DNA of 64,000 nucleotides, taken from contig NW_023604861.1 in NCBI RefSeq assembly GCF_014898055.3, positions 95,544,083-95,608,082 on the forward strand. The letters run 5' to 3'. Below the pieces are notes generated by a model. It saw only the letters and a list, made by a program, of their open reading frames with translations, was not told the origin of the DNA and did not search any database. Positions 33,881 to 45,590 of the stretch are shown here, in pieces. This DNA is from Talpa occidentalis (Eukaryota > Chordata > Mammalia > Eulipotyphla > Talpidae). Position 1 is the stretch's first letter. Every line of letters begins with the position of its first letter. A program made the position numbers and the translations under genes.

Positions 33881-34225
33881 TCTTTATTCTAACAACTGCT
33901 CCTCACTCACCTGTGTAACATGGTGGTTGCAAGTGTTAGATGGTGACTGGAAGGACCTGAGGTAACACCTGACCATGCCCTCACACCTCATGGGTACTTC
34001 TTGAGGACTAGAGATTCAAATAACCTTTGGTCCTTATGTTCCCAAACACAGAAAGCTCTGACTGAATAGACTTTGTAAGATCAAGGGGTGCCTTCAAGAC
34101 TTCGGCAGAGCTTCTCCTGTGGCAGTTATCTAAGAATGCTGGAAACTAATCTCCTTCAGTTAACAAAAATGCCAGAAACTATTTACAGGTCTTCCTTTCT
34201 TTGTTGAAGAACAATGATGTAATCT

Positions 34226-34288
34226 CTGTGTGTGTATGTGTGTGTGTAGTGTGTATGTGTATAGTGTGTGTGTGTGTGTGTGTGTGTA
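34226..34288. repeat. (TG)n microsatellite
   Basis: Interrupted TG dinucleotide run with TATG and TAGTG breaks. Not present in the V13-side paralogous block. Confidence 0.9.
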
Positions 34289-34631
34289 GTGCAGCACATA
34301 TATAAGGACAAACCTCTTTCAGGGACCCAGTCCCTCAGAGAATCACCCTCTTGAGAGGAAGTGCTGGATACATATTCTGATTTACTGAGTGCTCAGGAAA
34401 GTCTCTGTGGATGTGGGCACCACCTGAGTTCATACATTCTCTAAACACTGTGAGAAGATGGAGATTTATATGCCTGACTTTTCTATTTTCTCATGACTCT
34501 ATTCTCCTTCTGACCAATAATAAATGAATTCAAATCAAGTCAATTAGAGCTCATTGGAGCAGCCCCAGGCATGATTATGAAGTCAAAACAGAGAAGCAGA
34601 GTCTCTTATCACTTGTTAGAAACACAGTTGG

Positions 34632-34923
34632 GGGCTTCCTGTTGGTGCAGGGGGGTAGATGCAACACTGTGGGGCTGTCTGCTGCCTCTGCAGCTCAGGT
34701 TGGGTCCCAGGCAAGATGGGTAGCTGCCCACCTGGCACAGACACCCCTCCTGTCTTGCCTGCTGCTCCCCTCAACAGTCTACTTCAGTAGGTCTGCCTGT
34801 TCTGTTCCCCGCTCTGTCTCTGGCAGGTCCAATCACCACCACCACCCCACCCCCTGCCCTTGTTCCTCTGGCCTGTAACCCAAGTCTTGCAGAAATAAAT
34901 AAATAAATAATAAATTAATAACT
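34632..34923 (+). mobile_element. tRNA-derived SINE
   Basis: Diverged head and complete body ending in (AATA)n. Target duplications gaaacacagttgg (34,619-34,631) and gaaactcagttgg (34,924-34,936) differ by one base. The paralogous block has the empty site at about 58,688-58,700, so insertion followed that duplication. Confidence 0.88.
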
Positions 34924-34936
34924 GAAACTCAGTTGG

Positions 34937-36350
34937 CTGATCTTCCTCATGTCTCATGTCCTTACCTTCAGAAATTAAGACCCTTCTCAGCTCAGGGAAT
35001 CTTTGGGTCTCTCACATACTGGTGTCCTCGTGCTCTAGATGTAATTCAGATTCCATTATAATAACTAAATTTAGTAATCTGTGCAAGGAAATATTACCTC
35101 TAGAAACTTTTGGTTATTTGGTGAAAACATACATATATTTACAGATCAGTAAAGTTTCTTTTTTAATGGTAAAGATTTAACTTTCAGTAAAAAATAGCTT
35201 TTAAAATTCATAGAGCAAAATGAAAAATGAACATAGAGAAAGGTTGACAAAATGTGTCCCTGATTAACACTACGGAGACAGAGAAAGAGAGGGAAAGAAT
35301 GGCACAACTTGGTTAAACATGCCCATAGTATTTATTACCAACTTCAGAAATTAGGAAAATGCATAATTTGGAGCAAAATTCAGAAGAGGATAAAAATCTA
35401 CTGAGAATTTCAGTTGCACCCCCACCCCAGAGTGTGCAGTCACTGAACCTATAAGTAGGTAAAATTTAAAAATCCAATTAAAAAAATCAAAATAGTGAAT
35501 CTAAAAACTGTGTCTAACTTTCTTGTAGATAATGAATAATGACCAGGACATCCATCATTATGATCTGTGAACATGGAGTGCAAAGTCAAATTGTGGAGTT
35601 TTCCAAATAGTTTACACTTCAGTAATTGTATCCAAAACTAAAAACTTGCTGAAACTGATCTGGGAGCTCTTTCTGGGTTGCCTGGTAGCAACCAGGCTGA
35701 GATATTGTGCCTGATTCCCCTATGGGATTTGCTGTGCACATCATTTTTTTTAGAAACTCTCCTTATCACAAGAACCAAATTTTTTTTTTTCCAAAGAAGT
35801 AAAGATCATTGTTATTCATCAACAACAAATATGAGGAACAATGGGTACATGCAGACACACGGAGGTGCACCCTTTTGGAGAAATGGAGAAATGCCCTTTG
35901 CTCACTCTCTCTTTTTTTGAAGATGTATTTATTTATGCATAAAAGAGCTGGAGTACAGGTCAGAGGTGTCGGGGGTAAGAGGATTCACCAGAGACAGAGT
36001 GGGGAACAGAACAGGCAGATTGAGCAGTGGGCAAGTCAGGAGAGGTCTGCTGCGCCATGTGGGTTTCTCACTGACCGGCCAGGGATCGAACTCGCACTGC
36101 AGAGGCTGCGTATTGCTTCATAGTGCAGTGTTTAACCCTTTGCGCCACCACAGAGTCTCCCTTTTCTCTTTTATTTCCCTTTCTTTGCTCCACATGATCA
36201 GAGACCAAACAGCAGATATGGAAGATGTGCTCTGGTTTCTGGGGGAGCAAGAGAGGATCCCCAGTTCTATTAATATTATCTGCCTCCCTGACCACACACC
36301 ACCCTAGTCCATTAAAAGATTCTAGTTTAAATTCTAACTTTCTGTATTAA
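34937..36350. repeat. Paralogous block shared with 58.7-59.8 kb and 45.2-46.7 kb
   Basis: Sequence from 'gctgatcttcctcatgtct' through 'actgaacctataag' and 'gtagcaaccaggctgag' to 'gaccacacacca' recurs upstream of V13 and V11. It marks IGKV2-associated duplications. No gene is found in it. Confidence 0.75.
35912..36160 (-). mobile_element. tRNA-derived SINE, reverse orientation
   Basis: The body ('gaggattcaccagagacag') and B-box-like 'gggatcgaactcgcactgc' read in antisense, with poly-T at the left. Target duplications are short and CT-rich, so the ends are approximate. Absent from the paralogues near 46,505 and 59,685. Confidence 0.85.
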
Positions 36351-36589
36351 AACCAGTCCTGACAAGAAACACCAAGATAAAAGTTTGGAAAATCCAATCT
36401 GATAGGGGACCATTATTCATTATATACAAAGAATTCTTCAAACTCAACTATACGAGAACATACAACCCAAAAAAGCATTAAGCCAAAGTCCTTCTTAACA
36501 GACACAGCAGCAAATTATGTAAGCAGCTCAGCCGGAGGGCAAATTGACAGTGACACTCCCAGACAACGTAGCATCCTCAGCGCTGCAAA

Positions 36590-36960
36590 GGAACGAACGA
36601 GCTAAGCCATGACAGGACGTGTAAGATCATACGTGCATATGTAAGTGAGGAAGCCCGTGTGAAACAGGCTGCATTCTGTGTGGCTCCATCCACTGGGCAT
36701 TCTGGAAAAAGCAACCCCAGGGAGGCACCAGGGAGGCAGTGAAAACATCAGTGGTTTCAGGCATTGGGAGGAAGTGGGGAAACAGGTGGGGCTCAGAGCA
36801 ATTTCAGGGCAGTGAAACTGCTCTTCAGATGCTGTAATGGTGGTTACATGCCATGGCATTGTGTCCTCATTCTAAATTTTCCTGAAATATACAATACCAA
36901 GAACATTCTTTCTTATGTATTGTGGTCTTGTGTTATAAGGAAATGTCAATATCTCTGGTA
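36590..36960 (+). mobile_element. Ancient LINE-1 3' end (V10 copy)
   Basis: Paralogue of 26,320-26,960, with the shared phrase 'cagtgaaactgctct' followed by a 'taatggtggttacatgcca' L1-tail motif. Non-coding. Confidence 0.6.
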
Positions 36961-37106
36961 TGAAATGTTCAATGTTTGAAAGAGTTTTCTAACAGAAAAC
37001 TCCAGACTCCATCAAGGTAGAGCTGCATGCGAGAACAGCTCTCAGCACATGGGGCACCAGGAGGAGCAGCTGGGGTTGCCCAGCCTCACACATCTGCTCC
37101 CTGAGT

Positions 37107-37134
37107 GGTTTTTGTTCAGGCTTGTGTCACTGTG
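37107..37134 (-). promoter_or_regulatory. V10 recombination signal, 12-RSS
   Basis: The heptamer CACAGTG (37,134-37,128), a 12-bp spacer and the nonamer ACAAAAACC (37,115-37,107) are all consensus. Confidence 0.93.
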
Positions 37135-37596
37135 GGAGGGTAGCTGTTATGCTGCTGACAGTAGTAAGTGGCAGCATCTTCAGGCTCCAGGCTGCTGATG
37201 GTGAGAGTGAAATCTGTCCCAGAGCCACTGCCACTGAAGCGGGATGGGACCCCAGGCTGCACACTGTTTGCATTATGGATCAGGAGCTTAGGAGCTTTCC
37301 CTGGTTTCTGCTGATACCAGGCTAACCTGCTGCTAATACCCTGACTGGCCCGGCAGGAGATGGTGACTCTGTCTCCTGGAGATGCAGACACAGAGGGTGG
37401 AGACTGGGTCATCTGGATGGCACACCTGGCTCCTGGATGGAAACAGAAAACACACCCACACTGTCATCATGTCTTCAGAGGACTTCCCTGAGGGCCAGAG
37501 GTTCTGCCCACCTGGAGCTGCTCAACTCCTGGTGTTTCCTTCCTCACCTGGGAGCCAGAGCAGCAGGAAGCTAAGGAGCTGAGTGGGGGCCTTCAT
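37135..37596 (-). CDS. IGKV: V10: IGKV1-like kappa variable gene, apparently functional
   Basis: The leader exon 37,548-37,596 encodes [18 protein letters not shown] 115-bp GT-AG intron follows, then the V exon 37,135-37,432 (ARC, then [17 protein letters not shown]). [31 protein letters not shown] and ATYYC are intact, and CDRs are QGISSR, NAN and QQHNSYPP. The frame is open from leader to heptamer and the RSS is consensus. It is the only intact IGKV1-type gene in the window. V8 is its near-identical sister except for V8's 23-nt insertion. Confidence 0.93.
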
Positions 37597-37687
37597 GTCC
37601 ACGCTGGGTCCTGACTAGGACTGACTCTCACAGGCTGTGACCGGCCTACTAATAAGTCTCCAGGGAGGTGGACTGAGGCCTGGAAAG

Positions 37688-37695
37688 ATGCAAAT
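37688..37695 (-). promoter_or_regulatory. V10 promoter octamer
   Basis: Perfect ATTTGCAT on the minus strand, 92 bp upstream of the leader ATG. Confidence 0.78.
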
Positions 37696-37929
37696 GAGCA
37701 GGGTGGGGCAGGCTGGGCACAGCTGCAGGGTTGACTCCTCCTCCAACCAGCAGGGGCCTGAGAGCACAGAGCAGTTTATCTCAGAGACAGCACAGAAGCA
37801 GGATTCCCCAATGACCAGTTTCCCCTGGGCAGGGAAAATTTGCCTGTGAAGACTGTGTTTCTTCTGGGCTGGGTATAGAAACTTAGAGTCAGCCCATTGC
37901 CTTGAGAATACAGTTTGGTCTTCATCTCT

Positions 37930-38350
37930 TTAATATCAGTGGCATAAAAAGATGCTGTTGTATATATATACAATATATTATTACTCAACTATTAAAAACG
38001 ATGAAATCTGGACATTTGCCACCACATGGGTGCAAATGGAGGGTATTATGCTAAGTAAAATAGATCAGAAGAAAAAAAGACTTAATGCTGGAAGGTTTCA
38101 TTCACACGTGGATATAGCAAACAAAGGAACAGACAGAAGTGAACTAAAACAAAACTAGACATCTGATAGCAGGATTGACGCCACCAGAGGGAGAGGCTGG
38201 GATGAGGAGTAGAGAGTATGGCAATCAACCTTCGTGGGGATTATGGGAGTCTGGTGGGGGTGGTGGTGTGATAAGGTGCATTTGTGAACCTGCCCCTCAA
38301 TCATACAATGTTACTAACCAGCATTACAGACTTTAATATATATTATTAAA
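37930..38350 (+). mobile_element. LINE-1 3' end
   Basis: Sense L1 3' text: 'tattactcaactattaaaaa', 'accacatgggtgcaaatgga', 'attatgctaagtaaaatag', ending in an A/T-rich tail. Not seen in the V8 copy, which explains much of the extra length of the V10 unit. Confidence 0.75.
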
Positions 38351-39449
38351 AGAGTTTCAACTTATTTATTTACTGTCTTTCCATATGATACTTTTTCAAA
38401 AGAAAACTCTAGAAATAATTGTACAGGTTTCTCTTAATTGATTATGTGGACATTAATGAGGCCAGCAAGACCTCCTATTTGCTCTCTTTCCCTGATATTC
38501 ATGGTATGAGAAATTATCATCACCACCAGCCTAAGATGCAGGTAAAAGGGCAATAAAATGTGTGGTGTCAGGAGTTATAAGTGCCCAGTCACTGAGCATC
38601 TTCCATGCTGACCTCATCTCCAGCTGAGCCTTGTGTCCCCACCACGTCTGAGGTCCTGTCCCACCTTCCATCCTCCATCCAAGGTCAGGGTGTTCTCCCC
38701 CACATATGACAGTCTCCTCCCTACCCAGCTCTGTGTCATCACACAGAACCAAGCACACGCCCCGGTCTCCCTGGACTGTAGCTCATGTCCTTCATCCTCC
38801 TTCCCCCAGGTGCTCCATTCCGAGCTGAGGTCCTCCCAGACCAACTCCTCAGTGATCCCTGGAGTCTGCTGTGTCCCTGCACCTGCACGTTCCCCCACTG
38901 CCACATCTCCTCCAGGTCCCAGGAGACAGCAGCTCAAGTCTCAGGGTGAGGCGGGGTCTCCCTGCCCAGCTCCCTTTGCTTCTCCTGCTCCCAGGATGCT
39001 GCCCTCAATGCTGTGTCTGCCCCCATGTGTGGCCTCTGAGCACATCCTACTGTGCATCCTGTTCCCACCCCCACCCTCCCAACATGACCCTGCACAGGAG
39101 GAGGCAGAGCCTCAGGACAGCAGAGGGCCGCATGGGGAGACTCTCCAGGGCCTTAATCTGACGCACCTCAGCCTGTGTGTGAAGCAGGATGACCTGGAAG
39201 GCGGGGGAGGACTAAGAATAGGAGGTGGGTCCAGGCACACTGCAGCCTCCACTCAGGGGTGCAGAGGAGATGAACTAGGTGGCTGATAGAGGAGGAGGGA
39301 GAGAGGGAGAAAAAGAAAGGGGATGTGATTGCAGAGCTGTCTGTCCAGGCCTGCTCCCCTGAGAAGATCTCAGAGTCCAGAGCCACCCCAGGCCAGGCGG
39401 AACACCTGGGGGGATTTAGCCCCAGACAGGCGATAGGACCAGGGTGCTT

Positions 39450-39897
39450 GGGCAGCTCGGCCTCTGATGAGTAGAGGATCATGTCCAGACCCACAGTCCC
39501 TGCCCCTGGCAGGTACCATGTCCCGGGGAATCACCAGAGAGAAGGATCCTGGGACCTAATTCTGCTTTTGCTGATTTCATGCTGGAACAGTTAACATTCT
39601 GGCTGGCCACGTGGGTGACAATAACCCTCTTCTAAGACGCAGGGATCTGGAGCTGGGCCTATACAATGTCCCCACTGACATCTAAGTGTGGAAGTAAATG
39701 TGAACATTCCCAAACACCAAAACCCATTGGGTAATTCATTCACTCAGATTTACTTAAGTTCAGGATACAGAGTAAACTAGAAGCTTCATCTTCAAGTAAA
39801 TATCTCATTTTTTGCAAACTAGCTAAGGATGAAGTCCGAGGTGTTCTCCCTCAGAGAGAAAGAACAGCAGTAGAAAGGAGCAAAGCTGGAGCCCCAT
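39450..39897 (-). pseudogene. Decayed kappa V relic with recognisable leader
   Basis: The leader 39,849-39,897 encodes MGLQLCSFLLLFFLSEG, a good kappa-type signal peptide, but its donor is GA instead of GT. After about 190 bp comes a V-like exon. FR1 ends in a 'gttattgtcaccc' trace, CDR1 begins GCCAGCCAGAATGTT, and FR2 is TGAAATCAGCAAAAG (tryptophan changed to stop). FR3 resembles GGCAGGGACTGTGGGTCTGG followed by ATCCTC. There are stops throughout, and no second-cysteine segment or RSS is visible. The leader differs from the IGKV1, 2 and 3 leaders here, so it represents another subgroup, perhaps IGKV5/6-like (inference). Confidence 0.65.
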
Positions 39898-39899
39898 GT

Positions 39900-40240
39900 C
39901 CCTGAGGTGCCCCCTGAGGCTGACCCTGGTGCAGAGAGGGTGGGGATGGCTCTGGGGACATAGCCATGGCAGCGGGGAGGGCTCAGCTGCTTTCAACATA
40001 AAGCACAGACACAGGGCAGGTTTGCTCACACACATAAACTGGCACTTCCCAGGTGTCCCCATCTCCAGAGAGCCAAACAAACCTTAGGGGCTCCCTGTAG
40101 AAACTGGGGCAGCCTCCCTCTTACCATATCAGGAGTCCTGACATCAGTCTGAGTCTTGTGTTTACTTGTGTTTGGTGCCCTCTACTGGCTGATCTGTGAT
40201 ACAGCAGGTTTGGGAGGCTGAAGTTTCTCTGGAAGCTGGT
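39900..40240. repeat. Recurring module X, copy 2
   Basis: Runs from 'ctgaggctgaccctgg' to 'gtgatacagcaggtttggg'. It directly abuts the relic leader, on its 5' side. Confidence 0.6.
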
Positions 40241-40759
40241 GTCATTGCTTGGGAACACAGGCTGGACTGATAAGGAACACAAACTGATTTCTCTTCTCAA
40301 AAACCCATCATCTAGTTGAATATGAAAGACTAACAGGTGTGTAGAAAGCTGCAATACTATATTTGTGACAAGACTGTAGGGACCAGCTGCTGTGATCACC
40401 TGAGATGCCAAAGAAGTGGTTTGGAAAAGAGTGTGTGGGCAGGAGGGAACCACAGTACTATCATGGGCTGGATGATACTACCAGCAGAGGACTCCTGGTC
40501 TAAATATGTCAATCTAGGCTCATATGTCCTTCCAGAAACATTCCAGGACAACTGGGATCACAGCAGATGGGCCAGCAGGGGGCGTCACCACACAGCAGGG
40601 GGCTCATGGGCTGAGCTTGACACCTGAGCCACCATGTGAAACATTTCGAGCTTTACTGAACTACAGAACTATCTGTAACTATAAAAGTGTGTTCACCTGT
40701 GCTGTCCAATATGCTGACCACATGCCCATGTGGCTACGGAGCACTTACAATGTACTTAG

Positions 40760-41380
40760 TAGCATCTGTTTCTTTAATAGTAGTTGTCTGATAATCCTAG
40801 AAAGAGAACATTTTCAAGAAGCCCTGAATGGTTTATCTGCAATCTGTGTGTTCCTCCACTTCCTGTGCAGGTTCCTTGGTCTTGGCAATTTGTATTCTCT
40901 CTCATGAGCACTGGCTGCTTCCTTATCACTCGGCTGCTTCCTTATCACTCGGCTGCATCTAGAATAGATGCCAGAGGTCTCCCTGAATCCCAAAAATCAC
41001 TGATCTACCTCCATTGCCTGATTGTTAATGGAACTGAATGACTTCTGAAATTACACTATTCAGCTTTTCTTGCGCATGGTTTCCATCAGGGTCCCCTCTC
41101 CTCCTACCTGGGTACCACAGTCTCACCTGTGTGCATGTTCCCCTCACATAGAGACTCCCCTGATTCCTGGAAACTATCTCTATGACAGTCCACTGAGGGG
41201 TAACTCATGTCCACTTGTGTAGTAGGGAAAATGTGATGCTGACACTATCTCAAAACACAAAATCCTTTCACAGATACAATATATCAACCAGATAATAAGG
41301 GAAAGAGTTTATGAAGTTAATGAAAATACTTTGTTTATAAAGTGTGAAATGAGGACAAATTATAATGAGAAAGAGGAGGA
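40760..41380. other. Intergenic stretch with a 19-bp tandem repeat
   Basis: The unit 'cttccttatcactcggctg' occurs twice in tandem at about 40,918-40,955. No gene or V trace is seen in the rest. Confidence 0.7.
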
Positions 41381-41824
41381 ATTCTTCATATTTACATGTG
41401 ACACACACACATACCATGCTCAGGAGCAAGGTTTCTAGAACATGCTGACTCACTGCCCAGTCTCATCTTTCTGTGCTGGGGTGTTTGGCAGATCCCTCTG
41501 GGGTGGGGGTGGTGGGGGTCACTGGGTGGGGTTTATGGGTGTGGCTACGCTGGATTCAGCCCATGAGACAAGAGCCGAGATATCAGAAGGGATGAAGGCT
41601 AGTTTGGAGAATGCATCCAACTTGTCCCAGAAAACTCCGGACTCTGATGGCTACAGGGTAGATTCTGTCCAATGATTAAATAAAGTGTATTGATGCCAAT
41701 CTTTAAAAAAAATCTTCAAAGATCTTGCAGGGACACAATATATCACACTCTATGTGGTCAGCATCCCCCTGACCCCACGTCAGACCAAGATCCTAAAGGA
41801 AAGGCAACTACACCCCTGTGTCCC
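41380..41824. repeat. IGKV2-associated flank module Y
   Basis: The sequence around 'aacatgctgactcactgcc' and 'aaggcaactacacccctgtg' recurs at 44,980-45,170, 51,350-51,750, 47,000-47,110 with 47,720-47,800, and 60,170-60,440. Here it is cut by a SINE fragment and no V gene follows, suggesting a deleted IGKV2 unit (inference). Confidence 0.6.
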
Positions 41825-41984
41825 TCTTCTGTCTTGCCACTGCTCCCCTCAGCAGTGTATTTCAGTAGATCTGCCTGTTCTGCTCCCCACTCTGTCTCTG
41901 GTGAATCCTCTCACCCCCAGGACCTCTGGCCTACACCCTATTTCTTGTATGCATAAATAAATAAACTAAATCTTAAAAAAAATA
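41825..41984 (+). mobile_element. 5'-truncated SINE body
   Basis: It begins inside the SINE body ('cttctgtcttgccactgct') and ends in an ATAAATAAATAAAC-type tail. The tRNA-like head is missing. Confidence 0.85.
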
Positions 41985-41999
41985 CAAATACACATATTT

Positions 42000-43600
42000 G
42001 AAATAAGATAGTGAAAGAGTTTAAGGTAACAGGAAAAGAGGAATGATTTTTCTCAAAGTATAATGAATTCCTGATCATATAAATCTTTTTTACTTACACA
42101 GAATAGATTTTGTCTATATGTCGACCAAATGACTGCTTTCTTTTGTCACATAAATGCCCATCAGGGGACTCTGAAGGAGTAATCCTGCCTTATCAAGGGA
42201 AGTTTTTCTAATGGCTGCAGAGTGTTCTGCAGAAGGGATAGACACAATTTCAAAGCAACACAATAATATTGATGGACATTTACCCTGTTTAAATCATTGG
42301 GCCCAACCGCCCTCTAGTATTGTTTTAAATCCTCTAGCAGTATTATATTTTATAATTGTCATTTGGAATGACAATTGTATTTTTGGAATGACACCATATT
42401 TTAGTAGGTTAATTCCCAGATGTGGAATTATCCTTCCCCAATCATAAACTTTATTAAGAGGTCCTGACAGAATGCTTTTCACAGATGCTGTAACAATCTT
42501 CATTTTGCAGCAATGAAGGGGACTTTCCCTCTCTCTAGATGGGAGTGTCATAAGGAGAATGGGGTGATGGGGTGTAGACGAGAACTAATATTAAAACAGT
42601 TTTGTGTAATTCTCTGGTGATCAGGCCACAACTGTCTCACTGTGCAGACCCAGAGCTTCTCAGTCTTCCTTCTCGCTGACTGAGGGCTCCCTGTGTTGGA
42701 GAAGCTAAGCAAGTGGGACATGACTCTTGATTAAAGATGTTTCCACAAGGTCAAGCTGGCAAAACTGGACCAGAGGATAAGCTGGACTAATTCCTCATGG
42801 AAAATGGAATTTGTGAAGGTCAGGATAACTGAAAAAGCTAGAAATAGAGCCCCCTAAAATTTATGCAGTTACCAGGCCTTTCTCTATTTCAGTACATTCT
42901 CCTTCATTTCATTCAGGTACTCACAAAGGTAATATGGACTTGAACATGAAAATTAATTCCAATTTTGAACAGAAATAGCTACAGGCCTCCAAAAAAAAAA
43001 AAAAAAAGAGGAAAGAAAAGGAAAAAAAAGAACCATTAAACAATTGAAATAGCTTTGGATATTATGCAATTTTTGTGGAATTCAAAATCATACCCATTCT
43101 CGTTAAAAAAAAAAATAAAGTAACAAATGGAGTTCTATAGATTACAGAAATTCATCCAAAATATACATTGGCTGATTACACTTTGGGAAGGTCTCTGTCA
43201 ATATGATTTTTAAGCAGGTTGGATGAGATATTGAGGATAAACGATACTACGCCTGGACTCTGAGGTTCATGAAGAACCTGGATGGTAGATGACAGACTGT
43301 GGGAAGTGGAGGCATAGAAATTTCCATCCCTTGTTCCATTTCATAAAAGATTTGTGCCTCTTTTGTTTCACCTTCAATTCTCTAAGCTTTGGGGCTTATC
43401 AGATGTGTCTTTTCCTCGTGATGTCTTCTGAAAGTTTTCTAGTGTTGTCCTTGAAAATACTGCACTATTATAGAAACATTTGAATATTAAACTGGTGACT
43501 GAGACAAGACACAGTGAGGTAATAAAGGGGTAAGGTGAACCTCCATTTAGGCCAGATGAAGCCCAGTCTCTGTGGCTCTAATATCTACCATAGTTAAACA
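42000..43600. other. Gene-free stretch with old flank and L1-like sequence
   Basis: 42,200-42,450 is related to 50,740-50,960 and resembles old antisense L1 ('ctaatggctgcagagtgttc'). A poly-A run lies at 42,990-43,007. I recognise nothing else and no open frame of note. Confidence 0.45.
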
Positions 43601-43789
43601 AACAAGGAAGGGTATGTAAAGGTGGGTTTTATTGTAGCTTTATCTCTTTCCAGACGTTCCTTGTTCTGGAGTGATAGAACTGGAAGCTATTGTGAGTTTG
43701 GTATGAAAAAGACAGTTTTGGAAGTAGAGCAGTTAGCGCCAGGGACCTAATGATGGCTGTGTGGCAGGGACTGAGTGTGCAGGACTCTC

Positions 43790-44270
43790 GCCTGATATTC
43801 ATATATAGCACGTGTGTTAGGTTTATATTGTGACATAAACAATTTACCACAAATGTAGTGACTTACAAGTTTATCATTTATAATCTCGCTGTTTCTGAGG
43901 GTCAGGGGTCTGCATAAGGCTCTGCTGGGTGTTCTGCTCCAGATCTCACAGGCTGCGCCAAGGGGTGACAGGGCTGCATCGTCTTCTGGAGACTCCCAGG
44001 AGAAAATTCCCTCTTCACAGCTCTCCAAGGTTATTGCAAAAGTCATTTCCTTGGGCGGGATGTCTGAGGATTCACCTACTTATGAGCAATTGACTGGAGG
44101 TTTCTCTCAGATCCTGGAAGTGCTGGCAGGTCCCTGCAAGTCTCACTCTCCACTGTGATCCACAGCACAGCAGTTCCCTTGCTCAAGGCCAGCAGGGACT
44201 CTGGTCTGCTAGACAGGCACCGTCTACAGAATGCGACACCCCTACAGGAACAGCATCCCTGGGCACGCTT
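43790..44270. mobile_element. Ancient mammalian interspersed repeat, family not assigned
   Basis: The text 'caatttaccacaaatgtagt', followed by a 'gacttacaa...tcatttataat' stretch and 'ctgagggtcaggggtctgc', matches a common old mammalian repeat ('taacaaattaccacaaactt' type). It is single copy here and non-coding. Confidence 0.5.
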
Positions 44271-44385
44271 GGGAGTTCTTGGAATGACAACCTTTGCGTA
44301 GTCTATGGGTTGAGGTCCTCAAAGGTTCTGCTCTCTCCAGGAGAGCACGTTACACATGGGGCCCTTCATTCGGTGTCCCCTTAGG

Positions 44386-44930
44386 GACTGGACATCTTCA
44401 CCTTCCTCAAGAGTCAAGCTACAGATAGTGAGTGTGAAATCTGTGTTGGGTCCACCCCGCTGAATAGGGCCACAATGTTAAGGAGCACCTGGGAAGCATA
44501 ATTCACAAGAGGTGGTTTAAGCTGATCAGCTGCTTTTGCTGCCATTTTATTTTGGTGTCAATGCAGACACTTGCTATTAGCAGATATGTGTCTCCTTCCT
44601 GGAGTTTCGAGTGGGACACGTGGAGACTGGGTAGCACATTCTCAGCACTGGAGGGTGGAACAAGGCAGGAAAAGTCACACAGCCTGCTCAGCTTTTGGAG
44701 TTGACAGCTAGCTACATGGACACGGAGTGCTAAAAAAGGGAAAAATGATTTAAATATTTTAAATATCACATCCACTCTTCTGCTTTAAGCATTGTAGAAG
44801 TGGATGCCAAATATTTGTAGGAAATCAGCATTTAAAATTGAACCAGTTTTGGTTTTAAACGAAACTTCTCTCCTCTCCCACAGCAGCAGGAGCACGTGGA
44901 GATGTAACGGTGGCCGCCTCCCTGCCGTGA
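44386..44930 (-). pseudogene. Decayed kappa V relic
   Basis: The minus strand shows a V exon trace, 44,386-44,647. After an AG acceptor comes GCTGAGAATGTGCTACCCAG (like ENVLTQ), then CCAGTCTCC and a FR2-like AAATGGCAGCAAAAGCAG. CDR2 is like TATGCTTCCCAG, and FR3 is like TTCAGCGGGG followed by ACAGATTTCACACTCACTAT. It ends with GAAGATGT before the second cysteine. Multiple stops and indels occur. A leader-like GTGCTCCTGCTGCTGTGGG lies near 44,885-44,915. CDR2 and FR2 resemble human IGKV6/IGKV5 more than the other genes here (from memory, inference). No RSS is seen. Confidence 0.6.
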
Positions 44931-45590
44931 CCTTTGTGTTCTGCTCACACCCTGTCCTGTTCCTATGTTATAACTAGAGTTATGAGGAGGAATTCTTCAT
45001 ATTTACATATGACACATTCATATACCATGCTCAGGAGTGAGGGTTTCCAGAACATGCTGACACACTGCCCAGTCTCCTCCCCCTGTAGTGGGGTGCTAGG
45101 TGCCTCCCTCAGGGGTTCACTGGATAGTGATTGTGCGGTGTGGCTATGTTGGACTCAGCTCACACAACCCAGAAAAAGAGCAACAAAGAGAGAGAGAGAG
45201 AATGGCATGACTTCATTAAACATATCCATAGTATTTATTACCAGCTTCAAAAAAATTGCAAAATGCATATTTTGGAGCAAAATTCGAAAGAGGATGAAAG
45301 TCTACTGAGAATTGCAGTTGCACCTGCCCCCACCCCCAGTGTGCAGTTACTGAACCTATAAGAAGTAGGTACAAAAGTATGGAAGTTATAGCTCAAATTT
45401 AAGTATCATAATAGTGAAACTAAAAACTGTGTTGAACTTACTCGTCGAAAATGGAGAGAAAAGTCAAATTTTGGAGTATTCCAAGCAGTTTATAGCCCAG
45501 TAATTGTATCCAAAACTGAAAACTTGCTGAAACTGATCAGGGAGCTCTTTCTCTCTTTCTGGGTTGCCTGGTAGCAACCAGGCTGAGATC

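Larger units (their letters stand above)
38600..40760. repeat. IGKV1 5'-flank block (V10 copy of the V8/V10 duplication)
   Basis: Paralogue of 28,100-30,110. It contains the better preserved V relic and module X. A 217-codon open frame on the plus strand (38,633-39,286) is proline/serine-rich, is not preserved in the V8 copy, and is not called as a gene. Confidence 0.75.

Noticed and set aside
38633..39286. Plus-strand open frame of 217 codons, the longest in the window
   Set aside because: It is proline/serine-rich low-complexity translation, has no recognisable domain, and the paralogous block at 28.1-28.9 kb does not preserve the frame.
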